NCBI RefSeq assembly: GCF_024362695.1
Contig: NC_065406.1
Coordinates: 2,852,001 to 2,916,000 of the forward strand
Source: Pectinophora gossypiella
Lineage: Eukaryota; Arthropoda; Insecta; Lepidoptera; Gelechiidae
Length of the DNA stretch: 64,000 nucleotides
Direction: 5' to 3'
In this document: piece after piece, positions 10,340 through 21,924 of the stretch
How positions within the stretch are numbered: position 1 is the stretch's first letter
How the letters are laid out: the number at the start of each line of letters is the position of its first letter
The notes under the pieces: generated by a model
Told to the model about the DNA's origin: nothing
Database searches by the model: none
Seen by the model: only the letters and a program-made list of their open reading frames with translations
Program-made: the position numbers and the translations under genes

Positions 10340-10460
10340 ATTAATTGCATTTTATCTGTAAGCACTTTTTGGGCACTCGTTGTCTTTATGTTATGTATTG
10401 TTTTTCTTTACTTATTTGTATAAATGACTGTTTGTGCCAAAATAAATGAAAAAAAAAATC
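10340..10460 (+). mobile_element. Poly(A)-tailed 3' fragment fused to U6
   Basis: Follows U6 without a gap and ends CCAAAATAAATGAAAAAAAA: a polyadenylation signal and A tail. ATCTG occurs just before U6 (including its first G) and just after the tail, a possible short target duplication. The source transcript (LINE or mRNA 3' end) is not identified. Confidence 0.7.
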
Positions 10461-10664
10461 TGACCATAGGCGCAGAGAATGCTATCTACGGTAGTTAGAT
10501 ATCGTATCGTTATTGGTCGAAGCCCTCGATATAATTCGCGCGGCACGGTTGCGGTGCTGCAGGGGCTAAGGAATACATTTAAAATAAATTTAATAAACGA
10601 TTGTTGTAAGTTTTGTTTTAGTTATTCCCAGCAAAGTAATTAAAAAGACGCATATTGGCTTTTT

Positions 10665-10795
10665 TATGGTAATAACTACTTGGCCGGACAAATGGGGAGC
10701 GCTGAGGGCTCTCACCCGTTACAAAATTTAAAACAACAGGCCTGAGGGTGCCCAGTTGGGCGCGAACCTCGGCTCAGGGCGTCGTCTGAATGGAT
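10665..10795 (+). repeat. REP-G fragment
   Basis: GGACAAATGGGGAGCGCTGA, CTCACCCGTTACAAAATTT and CTCGGCTCAGGGCGTCGTC follow the order of the copy at 6.8-6.9 kb. Confidence 0.65.
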
Positions 10796-10811
10796 TATAA
10801 TTCCATACATA

Positions 10812-11000
10812 ACATAAATATAACATAAGCTTACGACTATATCCCAATTGGGGTAGTCAGAGGTCCATGGCAAGATGAACTAATTACCCACGCCCCCCAC
10901 GCCTCACTGTTCGAAAAACAATATTACCGCCGAACCTATAATGGTTAAGCCAACAGTGTTAGTCAAAATTGGACTTAAGATAAATAGGACAGTCGTGATT
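10812..11000 (-). mobile_element. LINE-end and SINE-E remnants
   Basis: First the motif TATCCCAATTGGGGTAGTCA, which on the minus strand is the common LINE-end word TGACTACCCC + AATTGGGATA. Then GAACCTATAATGGTTAAGCC, found in SINE-E. Poorly bounded. Confidence 0.45.
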
Positions 11001-11127
11001 GCTGATAAAGGACATAACCTTCAGCATTTATTATTGAGTAAGTAGTTCATTTCTTAGGAAGACCTCTTCTCGCGTAGTAGTAATCTATTTCCTGTTATTT
11101 CCCAAGAGTAAATTATTCCTGTCTTCT

Positions 11128-11240
11128 TCTTTTATCGTGTTGTGAGGTGGATTACCAACCGGGTTATTATTGAACCGCCACAGGCCCCCAAGACTCATGT
11201 AACGACTACGTACTTACATCAGTAAGTAGTAACCGGGACC
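11128..11240 (-). mobile_element. SINE-B fragment
   Basis: On the plus strand: CTTCTTCTTTTATCG, GTTGTGAGGTGGATTACC, GAACCGCCACAGGCC, then AACGACTACGTACTTACAT: the 3' half of SINE-B in reverse. Confidence 0.75.
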
Positions 11241-11281
11241 AAATAATTCCTGTGAAATATGAAGAGCTTTATTTATGTATA

Positions 11282-11473
11282 CAGGGTGTTAGTGACATCG
11301 TAACGAAACCTTTGAGGGAAGATTCAGGCCACCATTCTGAGTTGAAATCAAGCGGAATTTTCCGTCGCAAAAGTATGGAACAGAAAATTATTAAAATAAA
11401 CACTAAAATTCTCATGAAAATCCATTAGATGTCAATCCCCCTCAGTATTTGTTACGATGTCACTAACACCCTG
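11282..11473. mobile_element. MITE-2, complete
   Basis: Ends CAGGGTGTTAGTGACATCG and CGATGTCACTAACACCCTG; TA precedes the left end. Centre around AAATTATTAAAATAAAC. Confidence 0.85.
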
Positions 11474-11493
11474 TCTACTTGTATGTACTTGTA

Positions 11494-11705
11494 CAGGGTA
11501 GGTATAAGTGATATCGTATCGTAACAAACACTGAGGTGTTAATATCAGGTGGATTTTTGTATAGCCTAAGTATAGAATTGAAAATAATTAAAAATTAACA
11601 CAAAAAATACATGAATTTTGCGACGGAAAATTCCACTTGATATTAACTCAGAATCATGGTCTGAATCATCCCCCTCAGTATTCGTTACGATGTCACTAAC
11701 ACCCT
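11494..11705. mobile_element. MITE-2, second adjacent copy
   Basis: Starts only 20 bp after the previous one. The left end is decayed (CAGGGTAGGTATAAGTGA) and the right is intact (GATGTCACTAACACCCTG, then TATA). Confidence 0.8.
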
Positions 11706-11710
11706 GTATA

Positions 11711-11815
11711 AGTCCCGCTGCTGTCCACAGGCGTTCCCTCAAACAATGGGAAGTGATATGAAATATACTCCATCATGCTGCTCCACTGCAGGCTTGTGGA
11801 TTCATTTTTATGGCT
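11711..11815 (-). mobile_element. SINE-A 3' fragment, decayed
   Basis: GTCCCGCTGCTGTCCACAGG and CTCCATCATGCTGCTCCACT are the SINE-A tail in reverse with substitutions. Confidence 0.6.
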
Positions 11816-12119
11816 AGTAGACGCGACTTACAACTATAAACTTGGCTTCTAATGCACTAAATGGTAAGCTGTAATGACAGCTTAGAAAAATGTTTTCCTA
11901 ACTACCTTCAGCTTTTTAATATTTCACAAACGCCTAACGGGCAGACTTTCCTGAAATGTCGCTCTTAATGAGCTGCAGTTTCCTCTTGAAAAGTCTAGCT
12001 ATTTGCGACTAAGTACTGTATACACTAGAGATGGCCGACTAGGTACAGGTTTGGATTACTCGGCCGACTAGTCGGCTACTTTTCCAGCTAGTATTGTATA
12101 GAAAATACTGCTTCTGAAG

Positions 12120-12240
12120 CAAATGGAAACAGGAATAACACTACGAGAGAAGGCAAACGTCGCGACTTATAAAGAAGTCATAGAACTGGCCTTTGATAGA
12201 CTAGACTAGAGAATGCTACACCGACTAGAGATGATGTTGT
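12120..12240 (+). mobile_element. LINE ORF2 C-terminal remnant
   Basis: One frame reads EKANVATYKEVIELAFDR, a stop, then RMLHRLEM. A related sequence at 42.64-42.75 kb reads RRGRPSRAYIEQMKEE then KVVPYKEV. This is the terminal segment of a non-LTR ORF2 with stops. Confidence 0.55.
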
Positions 12241-12406
12241 TAATTAATATTCATTGAGCTTTTTTAACAGCCTCCGTGGTCTAGTGGTTAGAGCGTTAGG
12301 CTCACGATCTGGAGGTCCGGGTTCGATTCCCGATGGGGACATCAAAATCACTTTGTGAGACTGGCCTTTGTTTGGTAAGGACTTTTCAGGCTTGATCACC
12401 TGATTG

Positions 12407-13230
12407 GTGTGCGTTACCCCAGCAAGAAAGTATCTCCTAGAGTTATATGAGTAGAACGTATAGTTGGTGCCTTATCTGCTGTAAATGTGCCCCCACATAA
12501 AAAATGTGTGCCCCCTGTCGTTTCGAAAAAAAATCGAAAAAACGATTCTTGCTGGGGTAACGTTTTTCTAGCAGGAAAATTCTAAACGAATGATCGGAGA
12601 GAGAAAAACTGTGCATGGCCAGATAGCTTATATGTGTGCCAAAATGTGCCCCCAAAAATAAAATCTGTGCCCCTTCAGATTTTCGAGATATTGCATTTCC
12701 TGCTGGAGTAACGTTTTGATGAATAGTATATCTCTAAAACCATTGCATGTGCCCCTGTAGAATAAACATACGCGAGTAGCTCTTAATGTGTGCCCCTTTG
12801 TGCCCCAATTAGATTTTAGAAAATATTTATAGTTTTCAAGTTATCGCGGTTTTATGAAAACCCGAAAAAACATCGCAGCGCCTAAATGAGACAAGGCATA
12901 ACTTCGCTGAAAACTGTATTCGGTCTTTCTTGACGCTAATAATAACCATACAAAGTTTCAAAAATGTTCATGCATGCGTTTTTGAATAATCTTGCTAAAA
13001 GTAAAAACGATGGTGTCATAACTTTGACGGCAAAATACAAGGAACTGGCACAATCCCAGATGTGTAGGTGTAAACCAAAATCTTGTGCCTTTAGTCAAAA
13101 ATATATGGTGAAAATATTGAGCTTCAAATGTTACGCATTAAGTAAATATAAACAAAAAACCAAAATATGTAAACAACGGCTGGTTATCCGACCAAATCTG
13201 AATGACTACTAAAAAGCGACGGATTCATAC
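12407..13230. repeat. Left arm of foldback element
   Basis: Inverted partner of 13703-14526. Holds several GTGCCCC(C) words, and the terminal word again in opposite orientation at 12546-12562 (TTCTTGCTGGGGTAACG), with a weaker copy at 12699-12713 (CCTGCTGGAGTAACG). These could be extra transposase-binding sites. Confidence 0.9.
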
Positions 13231-13702
13231 TTAACGAGGACCTTCTTTATTGGACGTATTATACCTAAGCTGTTGTCCTTACAGTCGCGTTCAAAAGTTT
13301 TGAGGGCTAATTAAAAAATATATTAAATGCACCTTGTGACTATATAAATGAAACAGCTTGTTGATGTGGAAATTATTATTTTTATTCCCTTAATTTTAAT
13401 TCTTAAAGTAATTATTGCATCAAATCACAGATCAGTTTTTCATAGCCTAACATAATTATAATTAGTAAACATCACAAAAAATCACAGATTAATATTAAGT
13501 ATAAGAATAATATTGTGTAATAAAATATTAAAAAAATGGCTCTTATAAATGTACTTAATCATGTGTAAGGTCATAGAAACAGCTATTAAAATATAATCCA
13601 ATAACAACTTTATTTTATTAGTTATTACTTTTCTACTTCAGTGTACTCAGGCACAACACGTGTGAACCGGTTAGTGAGTAAAGTAAAGAAGGTCATCGAT
13701 AT
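13231..13702. other. Loop of foldback element
   Basis: 472 bp, AT-rich, no frame of note. The first bases still resemble the other side (GACCTTCTTTA both ways), so the palindrome once extended slightly further. Confidence 0.7.
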
Positions 13703-14526
13703 GTATGAATCCGTCGCTTTTTAGTAGTCATTCAGATTTGGTCGGATAACCAGCCGTTGTTTACATATTTTGGTTTTTTGTTTATATTTACTTAATGCGT
13801 AACATTTGAAGCTCAATATTTTCACCATATATTTTTGACTAAAGGCACAAGATTTTGGTTTACACCTACACATCTGGGATTGTGCCAGTTCCTTGTATTT
13901 TGCCGTCAAAGTTATGACACCATCGTTTTTACTTTTAGCAAGATTATTCAAAAACGCATGCATGAACATTTTTGAAACTTTGTATGGTTATTATTAGCGT
14001 CAAGAAAGACCGAATACAGTTTTCAGCGAAGTTATGCCTTGTCTCATTTAGGCGCTGCGATGTTTTTTCGGGTTTTCATAAAACCGCGATAACTTGAAAA
14101 CTATAAATATTTTCTAAAATCTAATTGGGGCACAAAGGGGCACACATTAAGAGCTACTCGCGTATGTTTATTCTACAGGGGCACATGCAATGGTTTTAGA
14201 GATATACTATTCATCAAAACGTTACTCCAGCAGGAAATGCAATATCTCGAAAATCTGAAGGGGCACAGATTTTATTTTTGGGGGCACATTTTGGCACACA
14301 TATAAGCTATCTGGCCATGCACAGTTTTTCTCTCTCCGATCATTCGTTTAGAATTTTCCTGCTAGAAAAACGTTACCCCAGCAAGAATCGTTTTTTCGAT
14401 TTTTTTTCGAAACGACAGGGGGCACACATTTTTTATGTGGGGGCACATTTACAGCAGATAAGGCACCAACTATACGTTCTACTCATATAACTCTAGGAGA
14501 TACTTTCTTGCTGGGGTAACGCACAC
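13703..14526. repeat. Right arm of foldback element
   Basis: Exact-length inverted partner of the left arm. The sum of paired coordinates is constant, so there is no indel between the arms. Confidence 0.9.
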
Positions 14527-14712
14527 ACCTGATTGTCCGAAAAAATAAGATGATTCCGTGCTTCGGAGGGCACGTTAAGCCGTTGGTCCCAGCTATTAGC
14601 CGTAAAAACACCTCCACCAACCCGCATTAGAGCAGCATGGTGGAGTATGCTCCATACCCCCGTTGATTGAGGGGAGGCCTGTGCCCAGCAGTGGGTATGT
14701 ATGAGCTTTTTT

Positions 14713-15705
14713 TAAGTATTTTCTACATTTTGACGAAAACTTATTCACCGATTATCCAGTGGGTGCATCTCTAGTTTATATCTCTAAAGAATAGAAAATT
14801 GCCTGTCCGATATTTTCTAAGAAAAATAATGGAGCGGAGTGGAACTTGCGTGGATACTTTATAAAATTAAAAAGTTAAATAAAGAAGATACTATAAAAAC
14901 TTCTGTCCTAGAATAAAGAAGAATACTACTTATGTGTACTTCCCTTTATGGTGAGATTGGTACTTACCTCACCTTCTGCGACCGATCAGGATTTTAGTTT
15001 TTTACATACATACATTCATACATAAACTCACGCCCGTAATCCCTAATGGGGTTGGCAGAACCACAAGTAATCAAAGACAACTTGCAGCCACTGTTGATAG
15101 GATGTCGTAAGCTGGATATGATAAACCTTATGGTGTTAAGGCTGATGCCTGTCGCCCATAACATTACTTCATCATGTTAGAGGACACAATCCCTCTGTTG
15201 GTTATTTCTTTAATTAAAAAAGAAGAAAAATTTGCAAACAATAGAAGTGTGTTAGGATCAAAGCAAATGGTATAACCTAGTTTAGGCTAGTTCTTGAGAA
15301 CTATTTTTTTTTATTATTCTAAAAAAGAAAACCTTCCGTTACAGTTGAGTGTCATTGAAACCCATCAAACCGTAAATAGCTATGATGTGAAAGGTTTTCG
15401 GGCATTGAAACTATTGAAAGTATGAATATTTTTTGCGTAAATACGAGATCCGAATGGGAAAGTACTATTATTTCTCCATTTTTCGGCAGCTTGAGGTCAA
15501 GGACAATTTTACCGTTGTTTGGGCGAATTTAGGGCGGACCTTGAAAAAATATTTGTTTTCGCATTAGATTTTTTACGGATTCTCATGTGAAAAGGGTTCA
15601 AAATACAACGGAAGTCTGTATACTAGATCAAATGGTAAGTATTATAACATTATGTTGGTGTTTTTTTTTTTATTTGGCTTACCAATTGTAGTTTTTTTTT
15701 TGTAG
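14713..15705. other. No gene recognised; LINE-related scraps
   Basis: Around 15013-15100 lies ACATAAACTCACGCCC...GGGGTTGGCAGAACCACAA, a reverse-orientation LINE-end word also present at 29.38-29.46 kb. Nothing else placed. Confidence 0.4.
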
Positions 15706-15890
15706 TATATTTGTGCATTGACCAAATTGGATACGTCCGTAGAAAAGGTTTACGATCTACTCTGAAACGGCGGGCGTGTATAAAACGATTGATGAATGTG
15801 GAGGAAGCAAGAGTAGTGTGTCAGGATCGAAGCAAATGGAATTCCATAGTTTCTGCTTACCCCGGTGGGAAATAGGCGTGAGTTTATGTA
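15706..15890 (+). mobile_element. LINE ORF2 C-terminal remnant (family also at 28.5 kb)
   Basis: Reads approximately CIDQIGYV, then LKRRACIKRLMNVEEARV, VCQDRSKWNSIVSAYPGG and a stop. Non-LTR ORF2 ends of this type run into a short 3' UTR; here GTATGTATG follows. Confidence 0.65.
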
Positions 15891-16836
15891 TGTATGTATT
15901 GTAGGGTCAGGTAAAATATTGGGTCTCTATGTGTGATAGTTTACTATATTTTAGATGCGTGAATTTTTAAAAGGGACATTGTTAAACTCTACTTGACGAC
16001 CTAGTATTACAAACGAAAGTTTTCTTAGGAGTTTGTTGAAAATACTGTCCTGTGGCATCATCAATAAAAGCAGTCAAATGTCGTACTCATTGTTACTTAA
16101 TTCATAAATAAGTCGAAGAGTAAAATGAGATCGATTTGTGATTTAAACTGGTTTCTATTTCTACATTGACATTTTATAATTTACCTTTGACCCAGTCAAA
16201 TGCCATATTATAGACGGCGATACGGCTCACCACCTATCATGTTGGTCTAACAGAAAGCTGGTGAGATGCGGGTACATACCTACTTAGTTCATATTGCGAT
16301 GAATGTACCTCTGATTACCCCGATTGGGATATAGTCGTGAGCTTATATTATGTTATGTTTATAACACTGTTTTAATTGTGTTATGTATATATCTGTGGAC
16401 TTTTCAACCATATCTCATTCGTAAAAATGTATTCTCTCTTTTCATAGCAGGATTAAAGTTGAATTTGTATTTCTAATGGTACAATTTATTCACGATAAAA
16501 CATAGTATTTTATAGACTCCAACCGTTCCAGAAATTAGGTGTAAAAGTCAGTTCCAAGAATCGTACGGTTTCTTTAAGGGTATTTAGCTGGTAAACTGTT
16601 TACTGGGAAATAAATCTTATCCTGTAGAACCTACATAACATAATCATCATCAATTTAAGCGCCACGCTATTGTCGGTGCAGCATTTTGCATGCTACTTTT
16701 TGAGGAACAATTAGGGCAGTGGTTTCCCTCTTGCCTTTCGCCCCACAGTACTCTGTCTGACGCTAGTGGGATGGCACCCAGAGTAGTCTATTACAAAGCC
16801 ATACTAGGACTCCTGTCCTCCGCCACATAACATAAC
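15891..16836. other. No gene recognised; two small repeat pieces
   Basis: 16205-16270 matches the SINE-E body (CGGCTCACCACCTATCATG, GGTCTAACAGAAAGC). 16305-16370 is a LINE-end word (GATTACCCCGATTGGGATAT). The rest is unassigned. Confidence 0.45.
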
Positions 16837-16837
16837 A

Positions 16838-17290
16838 AATACTTTATTGCGCAAACAGGAAATAGTAACATAGTTGGGTCATTCTTCTTTTTTATCGACA
16901 ATAAAAAGCCATTTTCTCGATATATCGGATTTAACATCTTTAAAAACATCATAATAAAGATGTGTTCGTAGAGCACTATTTAGTGTTCCTCTTTATCTTG
17001 GTAACATACTTTTCTTTACATGGGCATTCCAAAAAATATTGTGAATATTGGCCCTTTTCATCGGAGTCAGCATTTTGATTGGTAAACAGTGTGGTAACTC
17101 TGTCACAGAATTTTGTGAAAAAAAAAATAATTAGGTTACGTTAATTACTAATGGAGGAACCGATTAGTATTTTGCTAGTATAATAATATAATAATAATAA
17201 TAAAAACACAAATTTACAAAACATTTGCAGAATAAACTTATTCTAAGGTGGGCAAAGGTGGCCTTATCGCTAAGAGCGATCTCTAGTATT
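16838..17290 (-). mobile_element. LINE 3' region, CR1/Jockey-like, decayed
   Basis: AACAAATACTTTATTGCGCA is the reverse of a TGCGCAATAAAGTA tail. Further in, GGCCTTATCGCTAAGAGCGA corresponds to the segment at 47.25 kb. Poorly preserved between the two. Confidence 0.5.
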
Positions 17291-19830
17291 TTGAAATCTT
17301 AAATATAAAAACGTATATTTAAGATTTCATTGTTTTCCCGATTGTATTTAAGCGCTTACAAGGTATTCACCAAAATACGACAATACCTAAAAACAACCGT
17401 TAAGTTGGATCTCCACTTATTTGTGATGCAATTAAGGCCGTGTAATTATGGCATTGACAGCGACTCCCAAAACGGCGACTCCCGCTACGGCGAGTCTCTT
17501 TACGGCGAGTGGCCTTATTTTCCCTTTACGTCGAGTGAGTTTTGACGTTATTGTACAGTTATGGTAAAAACTGTTTTGCTGTTTTCTTATACTTTTCAGT
17601 TCGTTGTTTTTATATAAGTAGTAGTGTTAGACCTATTCTTTTTATTTATGATTTGGTTTAAATAGACAAATACTTACAATTATTTTTCATCTTATTATTT
17701 TCCTAGTTACTTACCTTTTAAGAAACAAAATAATTATAGGTATGTGGAGAAAATGGCTGCAACTAATGAAACTCCATTTTGATATAATAATATATTTTTA
17801 TAAACATTGTCTTAAAAAGACCAATACCTTCTTTATATTGTGAAATAATACATTAGTTCTACGGTAGAACTGATCAGTTAGAACTACAGGGAATAAAGGA
17901 CATAACATAGCATCACGTCTGTATCCTCGAAGGGGTAGAATATTGAAAAAAAAAAATAAGTACATTTATCATGTAAATACAGGCTGGCGCAAACATAGGC
18001 CTCGTTAAGTTAAATTCTGCTTTAAAAATCTTGTAATGGATATTTCGAAAGATGAAACTTTCTGCGTAGCCTCTGTGTGGGGATGAGCCCACCCTACCTC
18101 TAGGACGCCGTCGGCAGGGCATTGAGAAAGGGTTGGTCCCAGGGCATGGGTGTTAGTTGCCGAACTCAGAGAATAAAAGGGATCTTAATAGAGTGCAAAA
18201 AAATAGAGAGTAGGATTGGGCGCCTTGAACAGGATACTCTCCTATTGCAAGCAAAGCAAAGGGGATGGAATTAAAAATTTCACTTTTAAAAAATGTATAT
18301 TAACATTACTTCTTCTTATACAGCAAAGAGTTTAGCACGTCTAGGTTATTTCATGATAACACAAATTTAGGAATAATCCTGTTATTACAATCAAGCAAAG
18401 CAAAGTCAAACCACTTAAACGCTAAAGTTTCACCCAAAAAGTGATATATTAAGTGCCTGGACGGCAGGTCTTAGGCAAAATCATGAAGCAAACCGCTGGA
18501 TAGCAGGTCCTAGACGGAAAGCATGATGTAGATGTAGAAGACAATTACTCCGAGTGTAAGCACAACATTATCTTAATGGGGAAATCCCCAGGTAGCCCTT
18601 GAAGATAGACATCCGAGTTGGACTTTGAACCCTGCAACAAAACGACATATTACAGGTCTGTCTACCCCGTTAAGTCGCGGAAACGTAGGTAAACCACATT
18701 ACGTGTGACGGTATAGCAGCATAATCGATAGTCAATGTACTAAGCCATTGTTTTTAGGTGGTTTTACAGTTATTATTCTGAGGGTTATACACTGAAAGAA
18801 AGATAGTGAGGTTAAGCCATTGTCATGGACATGTGGAACTTATTTTTAGCCAAAGTTTAGAGATAATAACCACAAAAAAACTCACCAGAAGATTTTAACA
18901 TGATTTCAATATCATTGACGTGGCCTATACACCACTTTAAAAAATAAGGCATGCAAAGGGAACTTAACCCATACAGCCTAGTCTTTGGTCATCTTAATCT
19001 TTTTTAAGTTGCCATCGTCATTCGATAATGTTAATTTGACACAACTTTTTCCAAGCGCGGAGGCACACACTCGCATGCGATTCAGCCCTGTCGGAAATCT
19101 AAAAACAGGTGTTACAAGAATACTAAAAACATAACTATTATGTTTAAGTAGGTACCGTGATTATAATCATTAAACCCGTTGCCTGAATAATACAAAATGA
19201 ATTTTGATTTAGATAAGTAATACCTAATAAGTAAGTACCTAAAATATTTGTCCCTGGCTCCAAACGCGTGGAGCGTGTTTCTTCTATAGGTAGTACTATT
19301 TATTAGTTATTGCTGTGCTGTAACGTAACACACAATCAAACTCACTTTCGAATTTATTCTGTTATATTTATTAGTTAGGATCAAATAAAATTGAAGAATT
19401 TTAATAAATTATCATATCATGTAATCTTCTTTCAATCTAATTTACAGTTTTTGGTATGTATGTTTTGACTGTTTAGTATATTATAAGTAATAAAATTACA
19501 AATAATAAATAATGTTCCTGTCACGTCCAAGTCATGTCAAGCATTTGTCATGTCTATTGTTATTTTTATAGAATAAATTTCAATTTCATTGTAAAAATTC
19601 AATAAAAGTGTCAAAAAATTGTGAAACAAGGATGAAACAAAGTACTCCTATTGTGTGGTTATCAGTGTTTGGAATTATTCGTTGATAAATTTTGCCACAT
19701 AATCAAGAAAAAAAATGGTCGATACTGGACTGGTCGAGTTACCTATATGCTAAGGTTGGAAGAAATTCATTGAACGTTACTCTCTGATGTGAAAGTTACC
19801 TATACATAAACCAATATTTTGTTTATTTTT
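17291..19830. other. No gene recognised
   Basis: AT-rich. A reverse LINE-end word sits at 17905-17940 (AGCATCACGTCTGTATCC) and a short internal repetition at 18450-18530 (GGCAGGTCTTAGGC / AGCAGGTCCTAGAC). Small frames at 17330-17545 and 17913-18122 have no support. Confidence 0.4.
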
Positions 19831-19834
19831 TTTT

Positions 19835-19985
19835 TTACAAAATACAAAATAAATACAAGCTGCAGAGAGAGAAGCTGCAGTAGTTTTAGGCGGATGAGGC
19901 GTTCGTTATGTAAAAATTGACGATTCAAAGTGTAACTATGTTACCTACTGAATAAAGATATTTTTGAATTTGAATTTTGAATAAA
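19835..19985 (+). mobile_element. LINE 3' end (GCTGCAGTAGTTTTA family)
   Basis: GAAGCTGCAGTAGTTTTAGG, GACGATTCAAAGTGTAAC, then GAATAAAGATATTTTTGAAT and a GAATTTGAATTT tail. Matching copies lie at 41.4 kb (reverse) and 44.8 kb. Confidence 0.75.
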
Positions 19986-20960
19986 ACAGTTTTTAAAAAA
20001 ATTTCGAAAGTTGGAAGACAACGAATACCGTTTACCAATTTCAGAGTTGATCAGAAGAAAAGGTTTGTCAACAAGGTAATTCGGCTATACTTACCTTTGC
20101 TATTAATATATTATGTAAATACCTAGGTATCCACTTTTATTTATTTTGACATAAAAATACTCGAATAATCGAAATAATCGAATCATTGCTGCTTATCATC
20201 ATTATGTGTCATAAAGAGTGTCACTCTTCCCTGGTAACACAAGTTGCTATTGATCTGTTAAAAGCCACCATGATTGCTCATGATCCAACTTAGTGCGAAC
20301 TCACTTGTATGCTGAGGTAGTGAGGTGAAAAGTCTTAGTCCGGGATAAGAATTTAGGCAATGCCTGAGAGTAATCACGTGGGCGCAGGATGATGTTGAAG
20401 CGATAGCGGGCCTGAGTGGACCTATAGCAGCAAGCGCCTAACAAGTACGGTAAAGCCGTCTGTTTGAGGAGTGCATCAGGTGGGATTCATCTATTTTTAC
20501 GTGTATAAGTAATTAACGAGGTGATGCTCTCCCAGCGAACCCGCTGCAGAGTTTATAGGTTCTTCGAGTACTAGAGAGATAATGGGAATACGCCACACAG
20601 TGTACGAGAAGAACACGAAAGGACGTCGAAGCTTATGTGTGTGCGCCTGTTCTATAGGCACAGATATTGTACTAAGAATTATTAAAAACATAAAACGTTA
20701 TATGTATAAATAAGAGTCTATTGATGACAATGTGTTTTATCAGTTTAAACCTCTCCACATCGGTTCTTAAAAGTTATCACATCATCATCCATCATTGCTG
20801 CTACTAAAACTATCATTTATATATATTAATTGATAAACTTAAATATATACTTAATTATACCTAACAGTATAAAGTTCTACCTACGCAATAAGGCCGTTTT
20901 TGCAACAACTATTACTCTGAAATTGTTTAAATAATGTGTTTCTTCAGTATCCAATAAGCA
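19986..20960. other. No gene recognised
   Basis: No repeat or coding signal placed; small frames only. Confidence 0.4.
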
Positions 20961-20964
20961 TTTT

Positions 20965-21185
20965 GTATTGTATTGATGACAGACTTAAATGAGTTTGGGC
21001 CGGACATGTTTGTCGCATGCACGCTGAGCGGTACGCACGGATCGTCACGCGTTGTGTCTTATGATGGCGCAACGATATGGACGCTTGCCGGAGGGACTGG
21101 CCGGAGTGCGCTCAGGATCGCGATAATGGCAAGAGGAAGAGGAGGCCTTTGCGCAGCAGTCGGATCTTGTAGGCTAGATTAGGTT
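20965..21185 (+). mobile_element. LINE ORF2 C-terminal remnant, frameshifted
   Basis: One frame gives WAGHVCRMHAERYARIVTR, like the W-GH-RM segment near the end of many non-LTR ORF2 proteins. Then RRDWPECAQDRD, and in another frame EEEEAFAQQSD. Stops and frame changes mark it as dead. The 69-aa frame at 20973-21182 is an off-frame reading. Confidence 0.6.
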
Positions 21186-21698
21186 AGATTGTATTGATAA
21201 TTGAAAGTAGGCGCCAGTAACCAGCCATCCGAAAAAAATATCGAGATAAGATGTAAGTATATATACCTAGTAGCTTTGTATCACATATTTAATCCCATAA
21301 GATTACTGCATTTATAAAACAGGCTGGAAGGTTTCCAAAAATATGAAACAAAAATGAACCAAAAATGAAAATATAACAGTGGAAAAAAATATTGTATGTA
21401 GCGTGATTAAAATTGTGTTTTGAACTGTACATGTAAATGACAGATGTGATGTCAAGCAGTCGCCGTGCGGGGAATCGCTGTCCACGCTACAATTCTGTCT
21501 ATTTAGCTATGCAAGCCGTAGTCTTCTCAGTAAATCTGAAGCTTTATTGCTATCTTCGTCTCAAATTAGTTCAATTAAAACTAGTGATTCATTCGTCGGA
21601 ATTCTTACCTCGTACAATGGAGAAATTACGTGATGCTGTTCGTATAAGCCCTGGAGATTGGACTTACTTTGATGTTTATTTATTATTGGATACTTAGG
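21186..21698. other. No gene recognised
   Basis: AT-rich. The 86-aa frame at 21437-21697 has no recognisable feature. Confidence 0.4.
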
Positions 21699-21700
21699 TA

Positions 21701-21842
21701 CGGTCACGAGCATTAATATGTATACACTTTGGTACCATGTCACATTAACTTTTTTGACAAATTGAAGTGTAAGTCTCACTAAATGTCAAACATGTTAGTG
21801 CGACAGAGTCCTAAAGTGGGTACATTATATTGCTCATGACTG
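21701..21842. mobile_element. MITE-1
   Basis: Ends CGGTCACGAGCATTAATATG and ATATTGCTCATGACTG, with TA on both flanks. Confidence 0.85.
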
Positions 21843-21924
21843 TACTTACGTTTATTATTTTTATTTATAATAGGTAATGGCCATCGTTCTGCCTTGTGTT
21901 CTGGAAAGCGTCTAGCTGGTCCCT

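Larger units (their letters stand above)
12407..14526. mobile_element. Foldback (long-TIR) DNA transposon, non-autonomous, MULE/FB-like
   Basis: A 2,120-bp element with termini GTGTGCGTTACCCC and GGGGTAACGCACAC, bounded by a 9-bp duplication ACCTGATTG (12398-12406 and 14527-14535). The uninterrupted site is present in other SINE-A copies in the window. The two arms are 824 bp each, identical wherever I compared them, around a 472-bp AT-rich loop. Nine-base duplications with very long TIRs are known for Mutator-like elements and Drosophila FB elements; Merlin (8-9 bp) is an alternative. No transposase frame is present, so mobility would depend on a partner elsewhere. The arms encode mirrored 70-aa and 82-aa frames with no recognisable domain, which I do not call genes. 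Confidence 0.93.
12266..14701 (+). mobile_element. SINE-A split by a foldback transposon
   Basis: Head and body at 12266-12406, body and tail at 14527-14701. The whole is flanked by an 11-bp duplication, TGAGCTTTTTT (12255-12265 and 14702-14712). Removing the foldback element and one 9-bp repeat gives an ordinary SINE-A like the one at 25.2-25.5 kb. Confidence 0.92.

Noticed and set aside
12443..14490. Mirrored 70-aa and 82-aa frames as transposon genes
   Set aside because: They lie in the inverted arms, so their identity only reflects arm identity. No domain, and lengths far below any transposase.
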